Assembly: GCA_042701975.1 (NCBI GenBank)
Contig: CP170561.1
Span: forward strand, 1 to 64,000
Reading direction: 5' to 3'
Length of the DNA: 64,000 bases
Source of the DNA: JAFALK01 sp042701975
GTDB lineage: Bacteria; Pseudomonadota; Gammaproteobacteria; Burkholderiales; Burkholderiaceae_C
Below, piece by piece: positions 1 through 12,443 of the stretch (within the stretch, counting starts at the first letter, position 1; the number at the start of each line of letters is the position of its first letter). A program made the position numbers and the translations under genes. The notes under the pieces are model-generated. The model did not search any database. It had not been told where the DNA came from and saw only the letters and a program-made list of their open reading frames with translations.

Positions 1-27
1 CCCCCGACTCTTGCGAGGCGGGGGTTT
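1..27 (-). terminator. Probable rrn operon terminator (cut by window edge)
   Basis: An inverted repeat (CCCCCG at 1-6 pairing with CGGGGG at 19-24) lies directly downstream of the 5S gene on the minus strand. The T-run expected after it would fall outside the window, so only the stem can be seen. Confidence 0.6.
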
Positions 28-41
28 TGAGGGGGTAAATA

Positions 42-155
42 GCCTGACGATGTCCTACTTTCACACGGGAATCCGCACTATCATCGGCGCTGAGTCGTTT
101 CACGGTCCTGTTCGGGATGGGAAGGGGTGGTGCCAACTCGCTATGGTCATCAGGC
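42..155 (-). rRNA. rrf: 5S ribosomal RNA
   Basis: The minus strand reads a typical proteobacterial 5S sequence of about 114 nt. Its ends GCCTGATGACC and GGTCGTCAGGC-like are complementary, and the central CCGAACAG/CCCATCCC loop region is conserved. It is the last gene of the rrn operon, about 180 nt after 23S. The exact ends may be off by one to three bases. Confidence 0.95.
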
Positions 156-324
156 TTGACTTGTTGGTCTGTTGAGTTTCAGTGCTCAACAAACCCAATT
201 CGTAGAGTCTGCAGAATTGAATCTGCTTGAATCAGCTTATTTTGATTGCGTTGACAACGACTTCGTTGAAGAACGACATAACTTGAATACTCGCTTTGAT
301 GGACAAGCACGGAGCTTTGCACAA

Positions 325-335
325 TCAAAGTTATA

Positions 336-343
<8 letters not shown>
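325..343 (-). other. 23S processing stem, 3' arm (partner 3209-3227)
   Basis: These 19 bases are the exact reverse complement of 3209-3227, at the other end of 23S. In the transcript they form a long helix joining the 5' and 3' ends of pre-23S, the usual substrate for RNase III. Confidence 0.8.
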
Positions 344-3215
<2,872 letters not shown>

Positions 3216-3578
3216 CTATAACTTTGACAGCGCTGACTGCACTGTCGATCAAGGACACGAGCCAATCAGTTCCATTCGAAAATGAAAACCAATCAGACCG
3301 TTTATTGAGTATTCACGCGTTACGCCGTTCTTCATACCTAGTCAATTTCTTGCTAGTTGAAGTCTATGTTTGACGCAATCAAAAGCTACTAGCGGCACGG
3401 TGCCGTATTTCTTCAAGGGCGAACCCTCTACGAAATACCAGCTTTCCGCTAGCAGCGCTGATTCGACTCTACAAATTGTTAAAGAACAACAGCCGATCTT
3501 TCGATCATGCTGGCAGTTCAAAATACTCTTGTCTTTTCAACAAGACAGCACTTTGAACTGCCAACGTTTGGAAGTGAT
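3216..3578 (-). other. Internal transcribed spacer tRNA-Ala to 23S with boxA
   Basis: Spacer of about 363 nt between tRNA-Ala and 23S. It contains no gene. On the minus strand the sequence TGTTCTTTAACA (3477-3488) matches the rRNA antitermination boxA element, which loads NusB/S10 to keep polymerase running through 23S. Its 23S-proximal end carries the 5' arm of the 23S processing stem. Confidence 0.8.
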
Positions 3579-3654
3579 TGGTGGAGGATGACGGGATCGA
3601 ACCGACGACCCCCTGCTTGCAAAGCAGGTGCTCTCCCAGCTGAGCTAATCCCCC
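3579..3654 (-). tRNA. alaT: tRNA-Ala (anticodon TGC)
   Basis: A 76-nt cloverleaf on the minus strand with GGGGGAT acceptor 5' side, anticodon loop CTTTGCAAG, T-loop GGTTCGATCC and an encoded CCA end. It lies in the 16S–23S spacer, the standard place for this tRNA in proteobacteria. Confidence 0.97.
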
Positions 3655-3673
3655 GATCGTTTGACCGATCTCG

Positions 3674-3750
3674 TGGTGGGTCTGGCTGGATTCGAACCAG
3701 CGACCCCCGCCTTATCAAGACGGTGCTCTAACCGACTGAGCTACAGACCC
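3674..3750 (-). tRNA. ileT: tRNA-Ile (anticodon GAT)
   Basis: A 77-nt cloverleaf on the minus strand with GGGTCTG/CAGACCC acceptor stem, anticodon loop CTTGATAAG, T-loop GGTTCGAATCC and an encoded CCA end. It lies 19 nt upstream of tRNA-Ala in the same pre-rRNA transcript. Confidence 0.97.
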
Positions 3751-3843
3751 ACGCGTTTCTTGCGCGGCCTGTCCTTCAGCCTTCGAGGTTCAGCCATCGA
3801 GGCCATCTGCGCCAGGCTCACGTTAATCACTTACTGTTGTGTG

Positions 3844-3872
3844 TCAACAGCCGATAAGTGTGGGTGCTTGAA
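3844..3872 (-). other. 16S processing stem, 3' arm (partner 5579-5607)
   Basis: These 29 bases in the 16S–tRNA-Ile spacer are complementary to 5579-5607 in the leader, with two G-U pairs and one mismatch in RNA. The resulting helix would close the ends of pre-16S, as the RNase III stem does in other bacteria. Confidence 0.75.
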
Positions 3873-3935
3873 ATTGAGCTCTATGTTCGATCTCGCTGGC
3901 TGTCTACCCGAAGGCAGAAGCTGCTCGATCTACTC

Positions 3936-5461
<1,526 letters not shown>

Positions 5462-5610
5462 CGATCTTGATTTACTCAACGGAATCGACTTGAACTATTT
5501 GCATAGTAAAAGTCTAATTTCCGTGAGTGTTTAAAGTCCGAGAGACTTGATATCAGTCACCTGATATCAGTGCTCGCCTTCAAACACCCACGCTTATCGG
5601 CTGTTAATTT

Positions 5611-5620
5611 TTAAAGAGCA
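5611..5620 (-). promoter_or_regulatory. boxA antitermination element, 16S leader
   Basis: The minus strand reads TGCTCTTTAA, the boxA core bound by the NusB–NusE complex in rRNA leaders. It sits between the promoters and the 16S gene, beside the processing stem. Confidence 0.75.
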
Positions 5621-5694
5621 TCAGCAACTCACGCTGCTGTTTCTGCTTGATCCGCACCGCTTATTCAGCGTTTTGCAACCAGCGCAGAAGCGAG

Positions 5695-5724
5695 ATTATG
5701 ACTTGTTCTATTCGAACTTGTCAA
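5695..5724 (-). promoter_or_regulatory. rrn promoter, copy 1 (nearest 16S)
   Basis: On the minus strand TTGACA (5719-5724) is followed after 18 bases by CATAAT (5695-5700). The unit is repeated twice more further upstream with identical -35 and spacing. Confidence 0.8.
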
Positions 5725-5906
5725 GATCTTTTTGAATTTATTTGATTCGCTGCGCTTGATTCATATTCGATTCAAACTCAACAAACAAATTCAAAAAGCC
5801 TCTCGCTTTTCAAACCATTCAAACTGCTCTTGCGAAACACTTTGAATTACTTGCTGCATTCAAACCAATCAATAATCAATCGATTCGTCAGCAGCAAAGA
5901 AGTGAG

Positions 5907-5936
5907 ATTATGACTTGTTTGATTCAAACTTGTCAA
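5907..5936 (-). promoter_or_regulatory. rrn promoter, copy 2
   Basis: On the minus strand TTGACA (5931-5936) is followed after 18 bases by CATAAT (5907-5912). The surrounding 40 or so bases closely match copy 1, 212 bases away. Confidence 0.8.
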
Positions 5937-6072
5937 GCAGCTTCTGAATTTAATTTGAATCGCCGCATTCAGCACTTCAAATCAATTCGAAAGCTTCGCG
6001 CTTCCTTTTTCTTCACCGCCTTTTGAATCCAGCACCTCAGCGCAAAGGACTCGTCAGCAGCAAAGAGATGGG

Positions 6073-6102
6073 ATTGTGACGCAGTTCAGAAGAACTTGTC
6101 AA
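6073..6102 (-). promoter_or_regulatory. rrn promoter, copy 3 (most upstream)
   Basis: On the minus strand TTGACA (6097-6102) is followed after 18 bases by CACAAT (6073-6078). The -10 is one base further from consensus than in copies 1 and 2, so this may be the weakest of the three. Confidence 0.65.
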
Positions 6103-6324
6103 GCGCTTTTTGAATTCTTTCGAACCCCGCTGAACTCTCGTTCAGCATCGCAGCGCCTGCCGCACCGGCTTCCTAAGAAGCCAACCCATCAGGGTCCCCT
6201 TTCGGGTGTCTCCGCATCCCTTCGGCGCTTCACCGTAGTAAGTCGGCGAACAGCGCTGTGATCAGCGAAGCCCACAACTGTAGCACAAGATTTTTGGCCG
6301 CCGGAGAAGTTCGCCGGAAAGGAC

Positions 6325-6346
6325 GGAGGGCGCCTCGGCGCCCTCC
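6325..6346. terminator. Inverted repeat between rrn promoters and tctA
   Basis: A perfect 10-bp stem (GGAGGGCGCC at 6325-6334 and its complement at 6337-6346) lies downstream of the tctA stop, which is on the minus strand. Only a short T-run (TTT) follows on the plus side and none on the minus side. It may end tctA transcription, but it is not a textbook terminator. The rest of 6110-6394 holds nothing recognisable. Confidence 0.4.
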
Positions 6347-6394
6347 TTTCTACAGATGTTCCTTCCCTATATAGAGGAGCAACCATCCGTCACA

Positions 6395-7903
6395 TCATTC
6401 CTCCTGGAACGCCTCTTCCCGCTTGCTGCGGATGCTTGGGAGCATGACGACCACGATCAGCAGCGCCGCCGCGATGAGCAGGCCTGCCGACAGAGGCCGG
6501 TTCACGAAGGTGGCCCAGTCTCCCCGGGAGAGCAGCAGCGCCCGACGCAGGTTCTCTTCCATCATCGGCCCCAGGATGAAGCCCAGCAGCAGCGGCGCGG
6601 GCTCGCAAGACAGCTTGTAGAACACGTAGCCGATCAGGGCGAAGAGCGCCGTCATGTACACGTCGAAGTTGTTGTTGTTCAGCGTGTAGGTGCCGATGCA
6701 GCAGAACACCACGATGGCCGGGAACAGGAAGCGATAAGGCACGGTCAGCAGCTTGATCCAGATACCGATCAGCGGCAGGTTGAGCACCACCAGCATCAGA
6801 TTGCCCACCCACATCGAGGCGATCAGGCCCCAGAACAGCTCCGGGTTGCCCGTCATCACCTGCGGACCGGGCTGGATGCCCTTGATGGTCATGGCCCCCA
6901 CCATCAGCGCCATCACGGCGTTGGGTGGGATGCCCAGGGTCAGCATGGGGATGAAGCTGGTCTGCGCGCCGGCGTTGTTGGCGCTCTCCGGGCCCGCCAC
7001 CCCCTGGATGGCGCCCTTGCCGAAGGGCACGCGCGGGTTGCGCACCACCTTCTTCTCCAGCGTGTAGGAGGCAAACGAGGCCAGCAGCGCACCGCCGCCT
7101 GGCAGCACGCCCAGCACGCTGCCCAGAGCCGTGCCGCGCAACACACTGGGCCAAGCGTCCTTGAAGTCATCCTTGGTCGGCCACAGGCCCTTCACGTCCT
7201 TGGTGAAGACCTCGCGATGCTCCGCCGGCTGACCCAGATTGGCGATGATCTCGCCGAAGCCGAAGATGCCCATGGCGATCACGACAAAGCCGATACCGTC
7301 GGACAGCTCGGGCACGTCGAACGAGAAGCGCGGCGTTCCGGAGATCACGTCCGTGTTGATCTGCCCAAGCAGCAGGCCCAGCACGATCATCGCGATCGCC
7401 TTGAGCAGCGAACCCGATGCCAGCACCACGGCGCCGATCAGGCCCAGCACCATCAGCGAGAAGTATTCAGCCGCGCCGAACTTGAAGGCCAGCTCGGTCA
7501 GCGGTGGCGCAAAGGCCGCAATGATGATCGTGCCCACGCAGCCGGCGAAGAAGGAGCCCAGGCCTGCCGCTGCCAGCGCGGCGCCCGCGCGACCCTTGCG
7601 GGCCATCTGGTAGCCGTCGATGGCCGTCACGACCGAGCTCGACTCGCCCGGCACATTGATCAGGATGGCCGTGGTGGAACCGCCGTACTGGGCGCCGTAA
7701 TAGATGCCAGCCAGCATGATCAGCGCCGGCGTGGCGTCCAGCGAATAGATGGACGGCAACAGCATGGCGATGGTGGCCACCGGCCCTAAGCCCGGCAGCA
7801 CGCCGATCAGGGTGCCCAGCACGCAGCCACCGAAGGCGTACAGCAGGTTGGTCAGCGTCAGCGCGGCGCCGAAGCCGATAGAAAGGTTGTGAAGCAGGTC
7901 CAT
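6395..7903 (-). CDS. tctA: TctA-family large membrane subunit of a tripartite tricarboxylate transporter
   Basis: A 502-residue polytopic membrane protein. TctA forms the main transport channel of TTT systems, moving citrate-like or other carboxylates by ion symport together with TctB and a periplasmic TctC. The family signatures are present: GVLPGLGPVATIAMLLP (about residues 34-50) and YYGAQYGGSTTAILINVPGE (about 68-87), plus a second glycine-rich repeat near residue 270. Many hydrophobic segments follow. It starts 3 bases after tctB ends, so the two are translated together. No tctC gene lies nearby, so the substrate cannot be inferred here. Confidence 0.93.
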   Translation of the reverse strand: MDLLHNLSIGFGAALTLTNLLYAFGGCVLGTLIGVLPGLGPVATIAMLLPSIYSLDATPALIMLAGIYYGAQYGGSTTAILINVPGESSSVVTAIDGYQMARKGRAGAALAAAGLGSFFAGCVGTIIIAAFAPPLTELAFKFGAAEYFSLMVLGLIGAVVLASGSLLKAIAMIVLGLLLGQINTDVISGTPRFSFDVPELSDGIGFVVIAMGIFGFGEIIANLGQPAEHREVFTKDVKGLWPTKDDFKDAWPSVLRGTALGSVLGVLPGGGALLASFASYTLEKKVVRNPRVPFGKGAIQGVAGPESANNAGAQTSFIPMLTLGIPPNAVMALMVGAMTIKGIQPGPQVMTGNPELFWGLIASMWVGNLMLVVLNLPLIGIWIKLLTVPYRFLFPAIVVFCCIGTYTLNNNNFDVYMTALFALIGYVFYKLSCEPAPLLLGFILGPMMEENLRRALLLSRGDWATFVNRPLSAGLLIAAALLIVVVMLPSIRSKREEAFQEE

Positions 7904-7906
7904 GGC

Positions 7907-8377
7907 TCAGCCTCCAATCTGCAAGAAGGTGGGCCACAGGGGAATCACGAGCTTGAGCCCCCAGATGAAGATCAGCCAGCTGCCTGCGGTCAGGATGACG
8001 GCGTTGAGCAGCGCATCACGCAACCGGAACTCATCTCCCGCCAGCGAAGACAGCAGCACCAGCAGCGGCAGCGTCACCACCATGCCCAAGCGCGGCAGCG
8101 CCACGCCGAACAGCGCGATCGAGGCCACGATGACGACCAGCGGCCGCCAGGCGATGCTGCCGATGCGGTCACCACCCTCGCGCTCGATGCTCAGCGCACC
8201 GAAGAGCACGGCACCGCCCAGGATGGCCAGCAGCAGACCGAGCCCGAAGGGGAAGTAGCCCGGCCCCGGCTTCACCGAGGAGCCGAAGCTGTAGTTGGTG
8301 GACGCCCAGGCGAAGCTCAGCCCCACCACGACGAACATGAGGCCGGACCAGAAGTCTCTCTGGCTCTTGATTTTCAT
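7907..8377 (-). CDS. tctB: TctB-family small membrane subunit
   Basis: A 156-residue protein with about four hydrophobic segments, matching the poorly conserved TctB subunit in size and position. The N-terminus KSQRDFWSGLMFVVVGLSFAWAS is typical of the family. It is the first gene of the tctB-tctA pair, and a GGAG ribosome-binding site lies a few bases before its ATG. In complete operons tctC precedes tctB; here the upstream gene is an unrelated ATPase that ends 112 bases away. Confidence 0.88.
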   Translation of the reverse strand: MKIKSQRDFWSGLMFVVVGLSFAWASTNYSFGSSVKPGPGYFPFGLGLLLAILGGAVLFGALSIEREGGDRIGSIAWRPLVVIVASIALFGVALPRLGMVVTLPLLVLLSSLAGDEFRLRDALLNAVILTAGSWLIFIWGLKLVIPLWPTFLQIGG

Positions 8378-8489
8378 GACGCACTCCGTTGTTTGTCTCC
8401 GCTGCCATTTTCAGAGCGCGGTTTACAAAACTTCATGTGGGTTCCACTAGCCCCGCCCCGGGGCAAACCCGAAGTGCCCGAGTGGGGCC

Positions 8490-10292
8490 TCACCCCTCCC
8501 ACTGCGGCGTGCTTCGCAGCACTTCCTCCAGCGTGGTCTGGCCTTCTGCCACCTTCATGGCGCCGGCCATGCGCAGCGGACGCATGCCCTCCTGCACGGC
8601 GTGGCGCCGCAGCGAGGTGATGTCGGGCGTCGGGTGCATGTGGCCCTTGAGCGCCTCGCTGACCGACAGCAGCTCATACAAGCCCGCGCGACCGCGGTAG
8701 CCGGTATTGCGGCATTCCAGGCAGCCCACCGGCTTGTACGTCTTGACGCCGCCGTTCATCCGCCAGGGCTTGAACATCTCGTTCAGCGTCTCGCGTGTGA
8801 CGTTCGGGTCAGGCTGCTTGCACTGCGGGCACAGCGTGCGCACCAGGCGCTGCGCCAGCACGCCGATCACGGTGGCCGTGATCAGGTAGCTGGGCACGCC
8901 CAGGTCCGTCAGCCGGGTGATGGCCGAAGCAGCGTCGTTCGTGTGCAGGGTCGAGAAGACCAGATGGCCAGTGAGCGCCGCCTGGATGGCCATCTCGGCC
9001 GTGGCCAGGTCACGGATCTCACCGACCATGATGATGTCCGGGTCCTGCCGCATCAGTGCGCGCAGGCCTTCTGCAAAGCCGAAGTCCAGGTTGGCCTGCA
9101 CCTGCGTCTGGTTGAAGGCCGGCTCGATCATCTCGATCGGGTCTTCCACCGTGCAGACGTTCACTTCATCGGTGGCCAGCCGCTTGAGCGTGGAATACAG
9201 CGTCGTCGTCTTCCCGCTGCCCGTCGGGCCGGTCACGAGAATGATGCCGTGGGCCTGCGCCGTCAGCTTCTCCCAGCGCTCGGCGTCATGAAGACCAAAG
9301 CCCAGCGCCGCCAGATCCTTCACCGCCGATTCGGGGTCGAAGATCCGCATCACCATCTTCTCGCCGAAGGCGGTGGGCAACGTGGAGAGGCGCATTTCCA
9401 CCTCTTCGCCGGCCGGATTGCGGGTCTTGATGCGGCCGTCCAGCGGGCGGCGCTTCTCCACCACGTCCATGCGGCCGAGCAGCTTGATGCGCGAGGTCAT
9501 CGCGCTCATCACCGTCGGCGGCAGCTGGTAGACCGTGTGCAGCACGCCGTCGATCCGGAAGCGGATCAGGCCCATCTCGCGGCGCGGCTCCAGGTGGATG
9601 TCGCTGGCGCGCTGGTCAAAGGCGTACTGCCACAGCCAGTCCACCACCTGCACCACGCCCTGGTCGTTGGCGTCGAGCTGGCGGTTGCTCTTGCCCAGTT
9701 CCACCAACTGCTCAAAGCTTGCAATCTGGCTGCTCTCGCCCTGCTTGGCGGCCTGGCGCACCGAACGGGCCAAGGTGAAGAATTCAGTCGTGAAGCGCGT
9801 GATGTCCAGCGGGTTGGACACCACCAGCTTGATCGGCTTGCGCACGTGAGCCGAAATCTGCGCCACCCAGGCCGTGTCGAACGGCTCCGAGGTGGCAATC
9901 ACCACATCCGTGATGCCCACCAGCACCGGCAGGCAGCGCTTGGCTTCCGCGTAGCCGACCGACATCACGTCGCTGACGCGGCCCACGTCCACCTTGAGCG
10001 GATCGATGCGCAAGAACTCCAGCCCCGCGCGCTTGGCCAGCCACTCGCTGAGCGCATCCACGTCCAACGGCTTGCCGCCACCCACGCGCGTCATGCCCGC
10101 ATGGCCCAGGCGCACGATCGGATGCATGGAGCTGTCGCCCGCGGCAAAGCGCTGTTCCACGCGCTGGCTCTGGGCTTCGTCGATCAGTCCGTCCTCGCGC
10201 AGCCAACGCAGCAGCATGCGCCATTCGAGGCGGCCTTCGTGCTTGGCCAGAGAGCTGGCATTCGGGCTGGCGATCTGGGGCTTGGCGCTCAT
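8490..10292 (-). CDS. GspE/PilB/PulE-family secretion ATPase
   Basis: A 600-residue hexameric ATPase of the type II secretion/type IV pilus assembly family, which powers pilin polymerisation at the inner membrane. An N-terminal GspE_N/MshE-like domain occupies about residues 25-170. Then come Walker A GPTGSGKT (355-362), the Asp box EDPIE (383-387), the Walker B region with MVGEIRD (422-428), the His box TGHLVFSTLHTNDA (441-454), and the zinc-binding cysteines C488/C491 and C524/C527. The ATG at 10292 overlaps the preceding gene's stop by four bases (ATGA); an upstream in-frame ATG at 10352 is inside that gene and less likely. No other pilus or T2SS genes are adjacent. Confidence 0.92.
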   Translation of the reverse strand: MSAKPQIASPNASSLAKHEGRLEWRMLLRWLREDGLIDEAQSQRVEQRFAAGDSSMHPIVRLGHAGMTRVGGGKPLDVDALSEWLAKRAGLEFLRIDPLKVDVGRVSDVMSVGYAEAKRCLPVLVGITDVVIATSEPFDTAWVAQISAHVRKPIKLVVSNPLDITRFTTEFFTLARSVRQAAKQGESSQIASFEQLVELGKSNRQLDANDQGVVQVVDWLWQYAFDQRASDIHLEPRREMGLIRFRIDGVLHTVYQLPPTVMSAMTSRIKLLGRMDVVEKRRPLDGRIKTRNPAGEEVEMRLSTLPTAFGEKMVMRIFDPESAVKDLAALGFGLHDAERWEKLTAQAHGIILVTGPTGSGKTTTLYSTLKRLATDEVNVCTVEDPIEMIEPAFNQTQVQANLDFGFAEGLRALMRQDPDIIMVGEIRDLATAEMAIQAALTGHLVFSTLHTNDAASAITRLTDLGVPSYLITATVIGVLAQRLVRTLCPQCKQPDPNVTRETLNEMFKPWRMNGGVKTYKPVGCLECRNTGYRGRAGLYELLSVSEALKGHMHPTPDITSLRRHAVQEGMRPLRMAGAMKVAEGQTTLEEVLRSTPQWEG

Positions 10293-11086
10293 TCCGGGCT
10301 TTGACTCTTCTCGATGATGGACAAGGGCAGGGGCCGCACCAGGCGCATCCACTTGCGCGCCGGCAACCCATAGGCACCGTACAGCTGCTCGATATTAGCC
10401 GCGCGGCGCTCCAGTTCCTCGCGTTCGGGCGCCAAGATGTCACGACCGGCCACCACAACCGTGTTGCCCTCCTTGGTCGGCGCCACAGTCCAGACCTGAT
10501 CTCCGCCGAAAACCCGGGCGATGCGCGTGGCACTCCGTGCGAACGAAGAGTTACGTCCGAAGAGGTTCACCGTCATCAGGCCGCCGGGCGCCAGCAGGTT
10601 CCGGCAGGCGGCGTAGAAGGCCTCGTCGTCCAGCACCGGCGAGGCGGCGTCGTGGTCGTAGAGGTCGACGTTCAACACGCTGGCCCGCTGCGGCTCGGCG
10701 TCTTGCAGCCAGCGCTCGGCGTCCATGTTCACGACCGTCAGCCGCGCATCGTCCTCAGGCAAGTGGAACCAGCTGCGGCAGGCGGCAATCACCGTCGGGT
10801 TGATCTCCACCGCCGTGGTCTTCATGCGCAGCACCTTGTGGCAAAAGCGCGTGATCGCCGCTGCGCCCAGGCCCAGCTGCACGGCATGGCCTTCGGTCAG
10901 CTCAGCGGCATCGCGCCACAGCATCCAGACCATCATGCGCTGGATGTAGTCCAGCTCCAGCACCTGGGGCTTTCGGATGCGCATCGCACCTTGCACCCAG
11001 ATCGAGTCCAGGTGCAGGAAGCGCACGCCGTCGAATTCCGACAGCGTGGCCGGCGCCCATTCAGTTCGAGTTTTCTTGTTCGTCAC
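10289..11086 (-). CDS. Spermidine-synthase-like methyltransferase-fold protein
   Basis: About 265 residues from a GTG start. The Rossmann SAM/dcSAM-binding motif LGLGAAAITRF (71-81), an acidic loop VEINP (93-97) and NVDLYDHDAASP (139-150) place it in the spermidine synthase-like superfamily. The aminopropyltransferase acceptor site cannot be confirmed, so the activity is unassigned. The start overlaps the end of the upstream glycosylase gene by 26 bases and its stop overlaps the ATPase start, giving a tight three-gene unit. The GTG start is inferred because the longer upstream reading has a composition unlike a protein. Confidence 0.8.
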   Translation of the reverse strand: MTNKKTRTEWAPATLSEFDGVRFLHLDSIWVQGAMRIRKPQVLELDYIQRMMVWMLWRDAAELTEGHAVQLGLGAAAITRFCHKVLRMKTTAVEINPTVIAACRSWFHLPEDDARLTVVNMDAERWLQDAEPQRASVLNVDLYDHDAASPVLDDEAFYAACRNLLAPGGLMTVNLFGRNSSFARSATRIARVFGGDQVWTVAPTKEGNTVVVAGRDILAPEREELERRAANIEQLYGAYGLPARKWMRLVRPLPLSIIEKSQSPE

Positions 11087-11606
11087 GAAGTTGCATCCAT
11101 TGCGCCAGCTTGGCGTCGAAATTGAGGGTGTAGGCCGGGCTCGACGAAGGCAAGTCCAGCAGCCGGTAGCTCGACGCCCGCTCGCCCAGCTGCTTGCGCC
11201 CGATGCGCGCCGCCGTACCGCCATTGAAGCCGATCACCCGCAGGCCTGGCAGGCTGTCGAGCAGGCGGTGCAGATCGCTGGCCTCGTGGTTGCGGATGGC
11301 ACTGTCCAGGCTGCCCTCGCGCTCGGTGCTGGTGATCACGTCCCACAGCCCCACGCCATTGACCCGCATCAAGGACAAGCGCCGCTCATAGGGTTGCCCC
11401 ACCAATGAAATCTCCAAGACTGCGCCCAGCAGTCGCCAGAATTGGTTCTGGGGGTGGCCATAGTACTGGCTTGCAGCTAGCGAAGCCCGTCCGGGAAAGC
11501 TGCCCAGCACCAGCGCCCAGGCGTTCGCGTCCACCTGGGGAGCGAGCCCCTGCCAGCGCTGGGCAGGAGTTGGCGGCTTTGAGATGATGCGGCGAACCTT
11601 TTTCAA
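11061..11606 (-). CDS. DNA-deoxyinosine (hypoxanthine) glycosylase, UDG family 6
   Basis: About 181 residues. Members of this branch of the uracil-DNA glycosylase superfamily remove deaminated adenine (hypoxanthine) from DNA to start base excision repair. The motif GSFPG (35-39) followed by YYGHPQNQFW (48-57) is characteristic, and a later block LDLPSSSPAYT carries the DNA-intercalation motif. No ATG is found near the expected start; a TTG at 11606 fits the homology and leaves 21 bases to the divergent mscS start. The reading frame continues much further upstream antisense to mscS, but that part is not protein-like. Confidence 0.82.
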   Translation of the reverse strand: MKKVRRIISKPPTPAQRWQGLAPQVDANAWALVLGSFPGRASLAASQYYGHPQNQFWRLLGAVLEISLVGQPYERRLSLMRVNGVGLWDVITSTEREGSLDSAIRNHEASDLHRLLDSLPGLRVIGFNGGTAARIGRKQLGERASSYRLLDLPSSSPAYTLNFDAKLAQWMQLRDEQENSN

Positions 11607-11627
11607 ACGAGCTTGGAGGGAAAGAAG

Positions 11628-12443
11628 ATGACGTTCAATACCGAAGCGGTCATGCAGTTCATCACCACACAGGGGGTGGACTTCGGCCTCAAGATCCTCG
11701 GCGCCCTGGTCGCCTGGGTCGTGGGCCGCTGGATTATCGGCATCGCCGCCAACATCTTCGGCAAGGCCATGGCAGCAGGCCGCAAGTTCGACGCCACGCT
11801 GATCCACTACCTGCGCTCCATCCTCGTCGTCATCCTGAACGTGGTGCTGGTGCTGGCCATCCTCAGCATCTTCGGCATCCAGACCACCTCCTTCGCCGCC
11901 CTGCTGGCCGGCGCGGGCCTGGCCATCGGCACGGCCTGGGGCGGCCTGCTGACCCACTTCGCGGCGGGCGTCTTCATGCAGGTGCTGCGGCCCTTCAAGG
12001 TCGGCGACTTCGTGCAGGCCGGCGGTGTGACCGGCACGGTGGTGGAGATCGGCCTCTTCGGCACCACCATCGTCTCCGGCGACAACGTGCAGAACATAGT
12101 CGGCAACAACAAGATCTTCTCGGACACCATCCAGAACTACTCCGCCCTGCCCCACCGCCGCGTGGACTGCGTGGCCAAGATCGCCAACAGCGTGGACCCG
12201 CAGGACGCCATTGCCCGCCTGAAAACGGCGCTGGCCAACATCCCCAACGTGGTCAAGACGCCCGCGCCGGAGGTGGAGATCGTCTCCTTCACACCCGAAG
12301 GCCCGCTGCTGGCTGTGCGCCCGTACTGCCACACCGACCACTACTGGCAGGTCTACTTCGACACCCACAAGACCATCGTCGCCACCTTCGGCGCCGCCGG
12401 CTATCCGGTGCCGGAGACCCCCATCGCACCTCGGACTCGCTGA
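11628..12443 (+). CDS. mscS: Small-conductance mechanosensitive channel, MscS family
   Basis: A 271-residue inner-membrane channel that opens under membrane tension to release solutes during hypo-osmotic shock. Three transmembrane helices are visible at about 18-40, 62-84 and 88-115; the third is the glycine/alanine-rich pore helix (AGAGLAIGTAWGG). The beta domain follows with RPFKVGDFV (121-129), then the alpha/beta C-terminal domain. The ATG at 11628 has a GGAGGG ribosome-binding site seven bases upstream; an in-frame TTG at 11613 is the alternative. Its 3' end overlaps the convergent tatD gene by 43 bases. Confidence 0.95.
   Translation: MTFNTEAVMQFITTQGVDFGLKILGALVAWVVGRWIIGIAANIFGKAMAAGRKFDATLIHYLRSILVVILNVVLVLAILSIFGIQTTSFAALLAGAGLAIGTAWGGLLTHFAAGVFMQVLRPFKVGDFVQAGGVTGTVVEIGLFGTTIVSGDNVQNIVGNNKIFSDTIQNYSALPHRRVDCVAKIANSVDPQDAIARLKTALANIPNVVKTPAPEVEIVSFTPEGPLLAVRPYCHTDHYWQVYFDTHKTIVATFGAAGYPVPETPIAPRTR

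Larger units (their letters stand above)
5463..6105 (-). promoter_or_regulatory. rrn leader and promoter region
   Basis: A non-coding stretch of about 640 bases upstream of 16S, clearly richer in A+T than the protein genes. It holds the 5' arm of the 16S processing stem (5579-5607), a boxA (5611-5620), two direct copies of TGATATCAGT (5548-5557 and 5562-5571), and three tandem promoter units listed separately. No protein-coding signal is seen. Confidence 0.85.

Noticed and set aside
5680..6110. Repeated blocks that could suggest a CRISPR array
   Set aside because: Only three units, spaced 212 and 166 bases, and each contains a -35/-10 pair facing the rRNA genes. They are promoters, not CRISPR repeats.
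6356..7789. A 477-codon plus-strand frame opposite tctA
   Set aside because: Composition is dominated by Gln, His, Arg and Asp with no recognisable domain, and the opposite strand encodes a clear TctA.
11607..12368. N-terminal extension of the glycosylase antisense to mscS
   Set aside because: The extension reads as low-complexity Val/Asp/His sequence and mscS on the other strand is well supported; homology begins only near 11606.
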